Notes: a model not told the origin generated them from the letters alone. Numbered from the stretch's first letter, positions 10,930 through 22,940 are shown. The stretch: 64,000 bases of DNA from Calliphora vicina (GCF_958450345.1 NC_088781.1:113849431-113913430); one strand, 5' to 3'. Numbers and translations: made by a program.

Positions 10930-11455
10930 TTTCTTATCAAGTGAATTGTTTCAATATTTTTGTAATTTATTTACAAGCAAAATAAACACAAAATTTATTT
11001 AAATATATACTCCTTTATACTTATTTGTGTGTACTTAACCCTCACATTATCATTGAACTTTATTTCAAAATCAAAAACAATATACAGCTATGATTGTTTA
11101 TTAAAGAATGTCATTGTTTCTGATGTTTGACTTTAAATTTCCGATGAATTGAGAAACGCTTTTCGGAAGTGCTGTGGGATTACCCGCACAATATTTATAC
11201 ATACATATTAACATTAACAATTGTTTTATGTTTTCTATTTAAATAAATTGATTTCGTTGATGATGGTAAATCCCAGATTGTTTTGTTCAGATAATGTAGC
11301 TGTGAAGCTGGGCTCATGGTTACAATTGTTTGTATTCTATATTTTAAGATGCTTAAAATTTACGGTTTATTACACAATGCGACAAATGGTAGAGGTCAGT
11401 GATCGACAGGGGATTCTGTCCACTGGGAAAAGTTAGATCGATAAAAAAGACTTGT
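10930..11455. other. Intergenic, no recognised feature
   Basis: AT-rich sequence without recognised repeats. It could hold the missing first exon or promoter of the downstream serpin, but I found no initiation codon followed by a donor site that I could defend. Confidence 0.4.
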
Positions 11456-11830
11456 ACCTGTCTCATCGTTTCGCTGGGTCAGGTCTATGATTCGATGTAT
11501 ATCGATTTGTAGTTAGTAAGTGTCGTATAGGGAAAATTTTAATTTTTTTGTAAGATAACTAACGAAAAAATTATGAAAATCTGATTTTTCAGGCTCCCAC
11601 TCAATGAAAACCAAAACACTTTTCTTTATTGACTATGTTGTAGCCGGCGTTGAGCTTAACAACTTTACTAAACATAACTTTGCGATATTCGGACATTTAA
11701 ATGGTCAAAATTCATGAAAAGCCAAATAGATTACAATTTTCCCTATACGATACTTACTAACTTTAAATCGATATATATCGATTCCTGGACCTGACCCAGC
11801 GAAATGTCGGGACAAAGCAGTGTTATAAAC
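11456..11830. mobile_element. Foldback hAT-type fragment
   Basis: Arms of about 80 bp face each other. The left TTTCGCTGGGTCAGGTC (11469) is mirrored by GACCTGACCCAGCGAAA (11789-11805). The GTTAGTAAGTGTCGTATAGGG block near 11512 is mirrored near 11740. Between them, 11585-11710 is homologous to the hAT remnant at 8715-8835. Boundaries and target duplication are uncertain. Confidence 0.6.
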
Positions 11831-12062
11831 GAAAGAATATAACTACTACTCTAATGAGTAATTCAATTAAATCAGATCAAGCTGTTTAAAGTCTGGTAGA
11901 AATAATCGAATTTAATATTACTCTTAGTTCATATTTCTGCTCATAAATCCTAAATATACCTTCTCATTAGTCGGCTCATGGAAATAAGACTCTAGTTTTC
12001 CAAAAAAACTTAATAATATTCACAATTATCACACTTATTCTTAAATCTTATTCTACTTACAG

Positions 12063-15000
12063 TTTTAGCCTCAGTATGCCTACTACTACAACTGCTCTCA
12101 CACATAAATGCCCAAGGTCCTCCGGTATTTGCAACTCTATCTACAACTGCTGGTAATACAGCTAAAATTAACTCAAACCGAATGGCACTGCAGGACTCTC
12201 TACAAATATCACAAGGAGCTGAGAAATTTTCACTTGAATTCCTAAAACAAATATCTGATGCACATACCTCGGTGCCCAATCGCAGTTATATGGTTTCACC
12301 CTTTGCAGTGTGGTCACTCTTGCTACTACTAACCGAAGGTGCTGGCGGCAAAACTTTAACAGAACTGCGTAATACTCTGCATACAGGCAATGATCAAAAT
12401 GCTGTTAGGGCGGCATATCATCTAATATCACGTTATTTAACGTAAGTTAGTTGTTAAATAAAATATATAAATAGAGTTAAAATTAAATAATTTAATTTCT
12501 TTTATTTTAGTGTTAATACCACCACCATTGAAGTGGCCTCCTTTAATGCCCTATTCACGAACATCAATAAACCAGTTAGTCGTGATTATGAGGACATTAT
12601 TGAACGTGATTATGCTTCAGCTTTAATACCTGTTGATTTCGATGATGTTAACAATACATTTACCAAGATTAATCGTGATATTAGAGAGGCTACCAGAGGT
12701 CTGATACCATATACGGTTACACCACAAGATTTTCAAGATGCTAATATTTTAATGGTCTCATCGCTGTATTTTAAGGGAAAATGGAAGGCAAGTATTGTTT
12801 TCAAGAGAGTTGATATAATTAACACAGATTTTTGTTACTATGGAAATTCATGTTGACTAATACTGAAGTTAATTTTAAGTAATAGTAGGATCGCGATATG
12901 CTTAACCCTTTGACGACGAATGGGACACATATATCCCATTTGCTTTTTTCGTCATTACAGCCACAATTTTCATTGGATTTTGATCTAAGCGGTGTTGCTC
13001 GATGAAAAACAAATGTGTTCTTTGGTGTTAATGTTAATAATAAGGTTATGTTGTTTAAGTTTGGCTTAAGAAATCAGAAATTCGTATATTTTTTTGACAA
13101 TTTTAGTTTTCTTATATCTCGAGTTCTAATTGATACTGTTAGTTAAACTTTTAGTATTAGATGTACCAATGCCTTACGTAAATTTATTGACCAACGCATT
13201 TTGAATCGGTACTATACTTTTCCCGGGGGGACTGAAAATATGATGGGACATTCGTGTAATATTCAGCGTCAAAGATAAAAATAAAGGAGCTTTTTCTTTA
13301 ACATTTTTTTATTTTATTTAATTTAATATTTTATAATTGATAAACAATGAAATAACAAACAATTCAGTAAAAAACATTAAAAAAACACAAAATATTAATT
13401 TAAAATTATGTACGTGATGCTGTATATAGTTCATAAAATCTAAATCAAAATCGAACTTATTTGTGATAAAATTCAAAACAATTTCTGTTCCAGTAAAGCA
13501 CTTTTGTTTTCTACATGCGAAACAAATTGTGTTTATTCGACTATCAATTCAGTTTTTTGTCCAACCAATTTAAACTTGTAACTACACCCAAGCTTATGGG
13601 TTTGTCTTTCATATACTGCGGCCCTTAAATTTTACCATATGATCGTATAAAGACAGACCAAATGCTAAGTTGAAATAATTTATTACTGGTCGTATTTTTA
13701 AGGCTCAATGGTATAATTGGTCGGCTTAGCTGTTCAGCATTGATAGCAAAATTTAAGCTTGAAAGAATACTTTCAAAACTACCTCGAATCATAATCTTGG
13801 ACAAAAACGGTACTGAATATATTCCATCGTAGACGAGTACAGTCTTATTTCTGCCAATTTATGGATACTCATTGCTTTAAATCTGCTTCACTTATGGAAA
13901 ATATTATACCTTTTTGCTGGGTATAAAACCTGCCCGAATATGCAATCAAGGTCGTCGGTATAAGCTTTCGAAACGTAATTTTGATTGTCTTTTTTCCTCT
14001 GGATTTTAATTAAAAATTCTTTGGCCGCTTTAGGTTTGGGAACACCTTATGCCATTGTTCAATTTTATTGATTTTGCAATGTAAATAAAGCCATACTCTA
14101 ATTGTTCAATGCATTTGTTCCCAAATTTTTACCTTTGACGACGAATGGGACACATATGTCCTATGATTTTTCTCGTAGAAGAAGTAATAATTTTTAAATT
14201 TTGACAACACTTTAGTCTCGTAATGTCGCCTTTCCGAGTAAGAATCCGCAAAAAAAATTAAAAAATTTACCGCGGAAAATTCTTCGTCGTTAAAGGGTTA
14301 AAAATATGATGGACTCGAAAATAAATATGTTACAACCCTCAATTCAATATGCGAAAGTTATGAAGACTCTGAGCATGGTCTATAGAAGAAGACACAGTAT
14401 TCCATCTTCAGTCGTGTTAGTTTATCATTAAACTGATCAAAAAGAAGCGTAGTTGATTGATATTCGAGAGTCATGAGGACCCTGGTTTCAAGCATAGCAT
14501 AACTTGCGGTCTATGCTAAACTTGTTAATAAAAAAACCACATGTTTTAGACCAAGTTTTAAAACCTCAGTCACAAAACTACTTGGCAAAGTGAAGTTTAG
14601 TTGACTAGGAAGTTGAATACAGTCTGGGTATAACAAGGGAATGACACTGTCAAGGCGAGAATTGTTAAGAGGCATTCATTATTTGCACCATCCTGACATT
14701 AATCAACGCCAGAAATATTCTTACATACACATGGGTTCTTTTTTGTTTCTGCTATTTGGCATCTCTACGAATTCCTTTCAAATTCATCGAAAGTTACACA
14801 GAGAAAACAGATTCGTAATGGCAACCGAATTTGTTGCCAATCGAATGATTCGGTTGCATACCGAAGCAACCAAATTTTTGTTGCAAGTTCTAAAATTTTG
14901 TATCCACAACTGTAAAATTCGGTCACCAAGGCAGAATCATTTGATTGGCAACAAGTTCGGTTGCCATTACGAATCTGTTTTCTCTGTGTATGATTCAGTA

Positions 15001-18000
15001 AATTCTTCGCATATCTATATGTCCACTCTTCGTATTTACGAAGGACTTTGATATGTATCGGAGCACACTCCAACTGTTATTATTTGAGTATTTCAGAACG
15101 CATTTGTTTATCATAAAGATGATGCGACTTGAAACCGCGTAATTTATAGAATGAATAAAAATTCCCCTCAAAGATCCCAAGATCTCCTAGCCAATAAATT
15201 TTGTACATGTATCTCTATGTTCTCCTCGTTACCTTACATGTATCAATGAGACTCTAACTGTGTGGTGTTGTAGCCATTTAATCTCCAAGTTCATAGGAGG
15301 AACTGTTTCGCCAACAAGGTATTGTGTTTCATGACCTCAGTTTCTCATGTATATGTTCGGAAATGCAGTCTGTGACGGCTCTTAAATTTTCGCATTTATA
15401 GCTAGTAATATTTATCCTTCAACCGATGATTACACACTGGAGAAGCATTATTTACCACTGGCCTACCAATCGTCTTGTAGAGAGAGAATAGGTTTTAATT
15501 CACCCTTATCGTGGTTGGCGTAAACGTCTTACGCCTATGACAGTTTAGTAAGAAACCGTTTGCATTTTATCTTTAAGCTAGTACGAAACAGTCGTAGGCG
15601 TAAGACGTTTACGCCAACCACGATAAGGGTGATTATCTTTGTCCAATCAACGAAGAAAACCACAATGGTGCAGCCTAGTTGACTACTGACGGGATAATAT
15701 TCCTGCACATAGGCGATAAATTTTCTTCGCTCATGACCAAAGATCTGCCGGCTAACAAGAAACTTGTTTCTACTTCGGAGTTGGTTTCTGGCAGATAAAG
15801 AGGCTCTCAAATGCGTCATGAACAAATTAAAGATGTATTATCGGATTTGTACTCAAACGACTGCAATGCCAATATTGAGCTTTATCTCCTTCTTTTAGGT
15901 AGTAAGGAATGTTGCCGATGACTTTGTGATAGTTGGTGGTTTGCTTATTTTGAATGTGTGAGCATTTCGCTGAGATTACGAAATTTTTGTAATCAATTGC
16001 GCCTCATCAGGAAGGATCGCAAAAGAACATACAGCGATCTACACGCAGAGAAAAAATATAATTGGGCATGGTTACTGTAACCATTTAAATAGTGTTACAA
16101 GATTTTTAACTATATTATAGTCACAGTAACCATTTACATGATTGTGGTAACCATAATATGGTTAATTTACGATTCACATGATTGTAGCAACCATATATAT
16201 GGTTACAATAAACAAATATATGTTTGTGGCAACCATATTTATGATGAATAATTTTATCATAATATGTTGTTCTCAGATTATGATAAGCCTTAAGCCGAGA
16301 ACAACATAATATGATAAGTCCTTCATCATATGAATGGTTGTCACAAACATATATTTGTTTACTGTAACCATATATATGGTTACCACAATCATATAAATGG
16401 TTACTGTGACTATAATATAGTTAAAAAAACTTGTAACAATATTGAAATGGTTACAGTAACCATGCCCAACTATTTTTTTTTCTCTGCTTGTATACACCAA
16501 TAGAGAATGGATAAAATATTTTTTTGCCGCTATCATTTCCATATCATTCCAAGAGCTGATCGATTGCCTGACATTTTACTCCCAAACATTATAACGAAGC
16601 ATATAACTAGTACGTCTTTGACAAAATACTGACAGAGAGAAAACACATTCGTTGTTGCAACGAAAGTGTTTCCAATCTTTTAGTTATGCTCGAATTGTTT
16701 AGTTGTGACTGCAAAATCTTGTTGTGACCAAAATTTGGTTCTCTCATTTGTAGTTCATTTGTGTTGACTAACGTACTGGAGATGGGAGGCAAAAACAAAA
16801 TCTTTAAGGCCGATTAAGGGCCTTCAGAGCCACAGCGACACTAACAAAGCACGCAATCAAGGGTCTCATTGTGCCTTTCTCAAAAGATGCACTGTTTTGG
16901 TCCAACATTAGTCTAGTAAATTGGTTTTATATAAGACAGCAATATTCTGTAAACAGTCCATTCGCTCATTCCACAGTGATATCTATTTAAGTATCGTCCT
17001 CCTGGCAGTAAAGTAGCAATCATTTGGCCTGCCTGAACCCATATAAGTTACCGCAATGTGGGGCCAATTCTGATTCCACCCAGACCGAATTTGTTCCCTA
17101 AAGTTTCCCTGCGGGATTCCAAAGAAAGATGCTAGCTCTATGAAAGCAAAAATCTCTAACACTAATGGCAGCCTATAATGAGCAACGAGTTCATACAAAG
17201 ATATAACACAGTCCATGACAAACCCGGGCGATACATCATGGGAAAATATAACCTTAAGTGCTTACTGGCTATCCTATATCACAAACATCCTAATACCCCT
17301 CAACATCATTCTCTAACACTAAGCTGCACAGATGAGGATCAACTTCAGTATTACCATTAATAAGAATTTTTAAGTTGACAAATTCTAAAGTTATGTTATG
17401 AATTGTCAGATAGTCTAGGAGAATATAAAAAACTGTCTCCTCTTGCATACGCTTTATTAGCGCGTTTCTCAATAAAATCGGGTCGGATTCAATTTGAATT
17501 TTTACTGGTGTCAAATTTGCATGATCTTATTTCAGTTATTTTAAAATATTGTCTGTGGCATATCTTCTGATACTGCATTTAAAATTGTTATAGCAGAGTA
17601 CACTCTCAATATCCTGACTAATAACATGGAAACTCAGGTAAACTGATCTGAATGGAAACCTCTTCCTTACGCTGAATAGAATACGTAGCATATAAGATGA
17701 CTGACAGGAGTGCCACCTGATTATAGCCAAAAATCCAAGTGTTCCTAATAGTATTTTACAGAACTCCCTTATCCCTATAGTATCTCATACATAAACATAT
17801 AAGCATCAATCAGAAGATGGTTCGAAGACTTTATCCCGTGTTCATTATGAAATAGACAAGTGCCTTTACAACAGTCCGTCTCTTCAATTTATATCCTAGC
17901 TTCTGATCTATTTATAAAATTAACTCTGCTCTATTTGCACTGAAAATACCCATCCCTTAGATTAAATAAATATTACTATTTGTAGATATTTTTTTATAAG

Positions 18001-18956
18001 AAGCAAAGACTTTGCTCCTGCATACATACCTTTAAGAGAATAGTGGTTTCCTTTAATTTCAATATACGAGTAATATCAACTAAAGTTTTAAGAATTTTTA
18101 TTATATATGTATATTTAAATTTTAATACAATCTAAATAACAATCAAACTTTTATTTTTAGTATCCCTTCGAATCCTCGAAAACACGTCCTTTACCTTTTC
18201 ACGATGAAGATGGCAAACTTTTGGGTGACGTACAAATGATGACACAAATGGGTCTCTTCACCTATGTCAACGTCAAAGAGCTGGATGCTCATGTTCTCGA
18301 ACTACCTTATGGCAAAGAAAATCGCTTGTCCATGTTAATTATTCTACCAAAAAGGGGTAAATCATCTAACTAGCATTGAAATTTTAACACTTCGTTTACA
18401 CTAACATATTGTAAATCTATATCTATTTTACAGGTGTCAAGCTGAACAGGGTTATCAATAATTTAGCAAATGTTGGTATCAAACAAATTCACCAACAACT
18501 CCAGGTTGCTGCACAATACTATGACAATGATGATGACAAACCTGAGGTGGAAGTATTTATACCTAAATTTACAACGGAATCTCATTTCACATTGAGTCCT
18601 ATTTTAAGAAATGTAAGTTTCTTGTTTGTTTTTGCTGAGTATTTATTTTTAAAAACAATTGATTGACATTTGTTTTGTGATATTTTTATTTACAGATGGG
18701 CATTCAAGACTTATTTGATTCGTCTAGAGCAAATTTGGATAAGATAGCCAGAGATAATTATGTTTCGAGTATTTTCCATGCCACACGCATCATTGTGAAT
18801 GAGGAGGGCACAGAAGCTGGTGCTGTTACAACAGCCGTTTTAACTAATAAGGCATCACCTACACGTTTCTATGTTGATCGTCCATTTGCCTATTTGATTG
18901 TGGAGAAGACTGCAAATGTTTTGTTATTCGCCGGCGAAGTCAAATCTAATGTTTAA
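12063..18956 (+). CDS. Secreted inhibitory serpin (five exons seen, first exon missing)
   Basis: A serine protease inhibitor of the serpin fold, probably secreted into haemolymph. Exons are 12063-12441, 12511-12787, 18161-18356, 18434-18612 and 18696-18956; phases agree throughout and give 429 residues. Exon 12063 opens inside a hydrophobic signal sequence (LASVCLLLQLLSHINAQG) after a TTCTACTTACAG acceptor, so the start codon lies on an unseen upstream exon. Serpin hallmarks are VSPFAVWSLLLLLTEGA, ILMVSSLYFKGKWKYPF, the hinge EEGTEAGAVTTAV and the end DRPFAYLIVEK with LLFAGEV. The hinge has small residues at P12-P10 and T at P14, as in inhibitory members. Counting 17 residues from the hinge Glu puts Lys at P1 and Ala at P1', implying a trypsin-like target. 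Similarity to Drosophila Spn77Ba-type serpins is possible but unproven. No clear AATAAA follows the stop; an ATTAAA lies near 18996. Confidence 0.92.
12906..14297 (-). mobile_element. piggyBac-like remnant inside serpin intron
   Basis: The element is flanked by TTAA on both sides (12902-12905 and 14298-14301). The ends are CCCTTTGACGACGAATGGGA and, reversed, CCCTTTAACGACGAAGAATT, agreeing over the first 15 positions except one. Minus-strand pieces inside resemble a piggyBac transposase, for example YDHMVKFKGR near 13625-13655, but stops and frameshifts abound. A copy of the left terminal motif (TTTGACGACGAATGGGACAC) recurs in direct orientation at about 14133. The element is inactive. Confidence 0.85.
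14797..14988. mobile_element. 192-bp MITE with CACAGAGAAAACAG ends
   Basis: The inverted ends CACAGAGAAAACAGATTCGT extend inward through GGCAACCGAA and TTGGCAACAA blocks to about 55 bp per arm. TA lies on both sides (14795-14796, 14989-14990), consistent with a 2-bp duplication. It is related at the tips to the elements at 16042, 26831, 30622 and 55830. No coding capacity. Confidence 0.85.
15501..15631. mobile_element. 131-bp near-perfect hairpin MITE
   Basis: The left end CACCCTTATCGTGGTTGGCG and the right end are perfect inverted repeats for 37 bp, differing at the next base, with a loop of about 50 bp. No convincing target duplication could be assigned. In the serpin pre-mRNA this segment could fold into a strong stem. 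Confidence 0.8.
16042..16490. mobile_element. 449-bp MITE with CACGCAGAG ends
   Basis: The left end CACGCAGAGAAAAAATATAA is opposed by a right end TCTCTGCTTG. Long inverted arms built from GGTTACTGTAACC and ACCATATATATGGT palindromes fill the element. TA flanks both sides (16040-16041, 16491-16492). A close copy in the same orientation is at 55830-56316. Non-coding. Confidence 0.88.
16500..18150. other. Rest of serpin intron, no recognised feature
   Basis: A degraded CAGAGAGAAAACA motif near 16633 and ATTTGGTTCTCTC near 16733 hint at an old MITE. Otherwise I see no repeats, and the open frames show no protein family that I recognise. Confidence 0.4.
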
Positions 18957-20100
18957 ATAATTAAAATTTAATATTTACATAAAACCCTAAGTCGATTAAA
19001 TGAATTACGAAAAGATAAGATTATTTTATATGGGGTTTTATTTTGTGGCAATGTGAGTGTTTTGGGCATGCATTTATACCTACTCCTTATATCCTTCGCC
19101 ATCCTCTTCAAGTCATAACATCAAACTATTTTCATCTGAGGACCGATAAAGAACATTTATTGTGGGGACCTATATAACTATATGTCGAATTTCAGATAGA
19201 ATTTAATGAATTAACATTATTTTACAAGGGTCTTTTGAGTGAAACACAGGTTTTTGTCCTTTGAGCTCTTTACACTTTGTCCTACGTTTTACTAATTTTG
19301 TAATGCCCTCCAAAATATAAGATTTGTATTTGTTTGTGAGATGATTCCATCGCACAGTGTGGCAGAATCGAAATTTTTTGGAAATAAATCTGGCATTTCT
19401 AAACGGCTGGTCCGATCGGGATAAAATTTGTATTGGGCGGAGTTTAAAGTGGCATATTTTTGAATCTAATTAAGATATTGACTTAAAATTTTTTTGTAAG
19501 ACAAAAAATTAACTTATCTAAACAAGAAAATATAGCTCGGAATGAATGTGGATCAAATTGTTCCTAATATTTGCAATCCTATTAAAATTTTGATATAAAT
19601 TTTAGTTTTAGAAACTTAATGAATATGTAATATGTAATAAAATCTTTATTTATTAGCGCAACTCAATGAAATTTTCAGCGTGTTTTAAGTTTTTCATTCT
19701 AAATAACAGGTGTAAGAAAACTTGTCAAAAGGTCAAAGGGAATCCCGCAATTCCTAAAAATTTGAGCAAAAATCCCAAAAATGGTTTTTACAATTTTACC
19801 TATAGGGTCCACATTTCCTTCGGGTCTGGGAAAATACTTTAGGGATAAATAGGGAAAACATCAGGGTTTCCAAAACTGCTTTCCGTTTTCTGATTCCAGC
19901 TTTGGGATTTTAGAACATGTGGCCCAAAGTTGAAATTTTGATAAATTATGTTCGATGTTCGAAAAATTAGACGTTTTTTATACCAAAATGTTCTCCGTAA
20001 AGAAACTTTATAGAAAAACATATAATTGTTATACGTTCTTAAAGAAAGTAGTTTTTTAATAAAAAAAGAGTTAAGTCACGTTTTTGTCCAAAAAAACGAA
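18957..20100. other. 3' flank of serpin; possible Transib-type end at 19364
   Basis: The first part would hold the serpin 3' UTR. At about 19355-19372 the sequence CACAGTGTGGCAGAATCG looks like a DNA-transposon tip with a CACAGTG heptamer. No matching opposite end was found, so it is unassigned. Nothing else is supportable. Confidence 0.3.
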
Positions 20101-20246
20101 AAATATACTATTTTTATACCCTTCAGCTTCGTGAGAAGGGTATATAAAAGTTTGTCATTCCGTTTGTAATTTCTACATTTTTCATTTCCGACCCTATAAA
20201 GTATATATATTCTGGATCCTTATAGATAGCGGAGTCGATTAAGCCA

Positions 20247-20398
<152 letters not shown>

Positions 20399-20589
20399 GA
20401 AATCAATTTTCTGAAGGCCCCAGATATCTCCGGGATCCAAATCTTCAACAATTCTGTCAGACATACTTTCGAGAATTTTGCTATTTAAAATCAGCAAAAT
20501 CCGTCCATAAATAACGGAGATATGAGCAAAAATCCGAGACAACCTCTGAAAATTTCATCAAAAAACGCAATGTATTGCATGCTTTGACA

Positions 20590-20930
20590 AAAAAACAACA
20601 AAACGTATGGTTGGATGTGTATTTTGTTTTTTTTTGTGTTTTATTTCTTTTGGCGTTGTTGTTGTTTTTTGTACAACTAAACTTTTGTTTGGTTGTGTGT
20701 TGTTTTTTTTGACAAAAAATCAACAAATCGTATGTTTGAATGTGCATGCTTTGCGTATTTTGTTTTTCTTTTGTGTTTTGTTTCTTTTGGCGTTGTTGTT
20801 TTTTATACAATTAAACGTATGTTTAGATGTGTGTTGGTTTCATTGGATTGCGTATTTTGTTTTTGTTTTTTCTTTTGGTGTTTTGTTTCGTTTGGCGTTG
20901 TTGTTGTTTTTTGTGTTCTTGATAAATTTA
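20590..20930. repeat. GT-rich minisatellite, about three degenerate units
   Basis: The block TTTCTTTTGGCGTTGTTGTT recurs, with variation, near 20645, 20780 and 20887. Each time it is preceded by a GTGTTTT(A/G)T stretch and followed by TTTTTTGTAC/TATAC-type sequence, giving irregular units of about 110-135 bp. The open frames here are low complexity. Confidence 0.7.
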
Positions 20931-21059
20931 GGATGCTGTACGCTGAAAGTGGGCAATGTACATACATATATACTAATTATAAAAAATAATAATGCATCCA
21001 CAACAAAGGTGAAGGGTATATAAGATTCGGCATAGCCGAATATAGCACTCTTACTTGTT

Positions 21060-21691
21060 TTAATTTTTAAATTGAAAATCGGTTATTTTTGGATTCGTAA
21101 TCAATATTGCTCTGAAGCCTTTTATATGTTATTGATAATTTAGTTGTCTAACTAACAAAAAAATCGAGTCCATACGTCCAAAATTCCGACCTATCCTTTT
21201 AGAAAAGCGGCCCAAGGTATGGCAAAATTTTGAAATGCATATAACTAGGAAATTATAAGAGATAAATAGCACATTGAAATCGGATGGGAAACAAAAAAAT
21301 GGCACGTGTTTAAAAATTTTACATGTCGAAGGTATCTTACTTTGAGCCTCCATAGCGCCGCCCCTGGAGCATCTGTAGAGCCCATTTTAATAACTTAAAC
21401 TCGAATACTCCTTGGCTACGCCCAATTCACATGTTGTCCCGTCAATTCGTAGCCTAATACATGGATTTCTTTCTACATATTAGTCAATGTCTTAAAATTA
21501 TATTCTATTAATATCAGCTGCCTAGTGCCAGTTTTGGTTAGATTGTGAATTTTTGTCCGTATTGTTTTATGTTGGTGTATTCTTGTTGTAAAAAAATAGT
21601 GTTGGGAGATGCGTTTGAGTCCATTTCGCCAAATTCAAAACATATCAAAAAACTATAAATATCAATTATATTTTGCAATTTACAATGGTGA
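21060..21691. other. Intergenic, no recognised feature
   Basis: No repeat shared with the rest of the window and no recognisable frame. Confidence 0.4.
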
Positions 21692-21699
21692 ATGGGAAA

Positions 21700-22932
21700 C
21701 AGTGTTGCCAGGAGCTGGCGAAAAAAGAAGCTATATTGGCTTCAAAAAAAGGCCAGAAAAAGCTAAACCGCTTTAGAAAAAAAGCTAAAATATTATAAAT
21801 TAAGAATTTTGGTTTATATTTATTTTTAAATAAAAAATTAGAAAATATGTTCATAAAATTCATCTGCTTTACTTAAAGGAAGTACTAAAAAGTTAAATAC
21901 TAGATTAACCATGTCAGAAAATGGACATTGTTGGTTCTATATTTGTCCATTTGTAGTTTAATATATTCTGCCCCTGAGCCTTAAGCTTCGTAATTTTATT
22001 AGCACTTTAATTTTTCACTATCAATATGACATAATATATTTTTTTGGTTTTACTACTTTATTATCAACGGGAAAAAAATTGATTTTGCGTAGAGTTTTCA
22101 TATGGTAATCTTTGTCGCAATTGCTCAATTAGTTTAATTTGTCATATTATTTTTGTCATAATCTTCACTAATTAAAACGTTCTTTATTTTATCTCTCAGT
22201 CATCAAACTAGTATGAAAAATGTGTCAAAAACATTAAACAATTTTCAATTGGCGACGATAATGGATCAAATTCCTTGAATTTTAAATCAGAAAACAGCAA
22301 ATGATTTATTTATTTTTTGTACTTTGTGCAATACTGGTTTTAAAAAAAGATGGTACGCCAAATTATAATCAGTGTATTAATTACTTAAAAGTTTGGCTTT
22401 TTAGAATTGCTAGTTTGACGAAATTAAAACAAAATGGGTTTTAACTCGAAGCATAGATCCACAAGACGTTTAAAGGCTATTGATCGCCATCGAGTATCAC
22501 AAGCCTTCAAGAGTTTGTGGGGCTCTTGTCCATTATATAATGATGAATATAATGTGTAATAACAATTTTGTCGTGAAAGAGAATTTGCTAGACATTTAAG
22601 CTTTCAGATATAAAATACTCTATTTCATTTTGAACCACTTGATATTGGCAATTGTTATTTGTTCTTTTAATACTGCACAATTCTTGAGTATGTTGAACAG
22701 CTAAATGAAAATCAGTAATGAATTAAAATGAAAATGGTTCACAAATATAAATTTAGCCTTTTTATTTACTCTTTAGTCTCGAAATTTTTAGCCTTTTTTA
22801 ACTTCAAAAAAGGCTATTTTGAAATTAAGTAAAGGCTAGAAAAAAGCCACGAAGCTAAAACCAAAATTTCGAGGCTAAAGAGTAAATAAAAAGGCTAAAT
22901 TTAGCCTCAAAAAGGCTAAACTGGCAACACTG
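21700..22932. mobile_element. 1.23-kb hAT-type element
   Basis: The ends CAGTGTTGCCAG and CTGGCAACACTG are flanked by an exact 8-bp duplication ATGGGAAA (21692-21699, 22933-22940). Subterminal regions are rich in AAAAGCTAAA/AAAGGCTAAA motifs on both sides (about 21760-21800 and 22745-22920), some arranged as an inner hairpin; such repeats often serve as transposase binding sites in hAT elements. The interior has no intact frame, so the copy is non-autonomous or decayed. Confidence 0.9.
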
Positions 22933-22940
22933 ATGGGAAA

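Larger units (their letters stand above)
12788..18160 (+). other. 5.37-kb GC-AG intron of the serpin
   Basis: The exon ends AAATGGAAG and the intron opens GCAAGT. The only nearby GT (12792) would shift the frame and destroy the KWKYPF motif. The acceptor TTATTTTTAG lies at 18151-18160. GC donors are a rare but accepted class and usually sit in an AG|GCAAGT context, exactly as here. The other three introns seen are 69, 77 and 83 bp. This one has been enlarged by at least a piggyBac-like remnant and three MITEs. Confidence 0.85.

Noticed and set aside
12010..12279. Minus-strand 89-residue frame
   Set aside because: It lies antisense to a serpin exon and has no recognisable family; a shadow frame.
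14641..15180. Frames of 61-136 residues in the serpin intron
   Set aside because: They run through the MITE at 14797-14988 and its flanks. The inverted repeat keeps both strands open, and no domain is visible.
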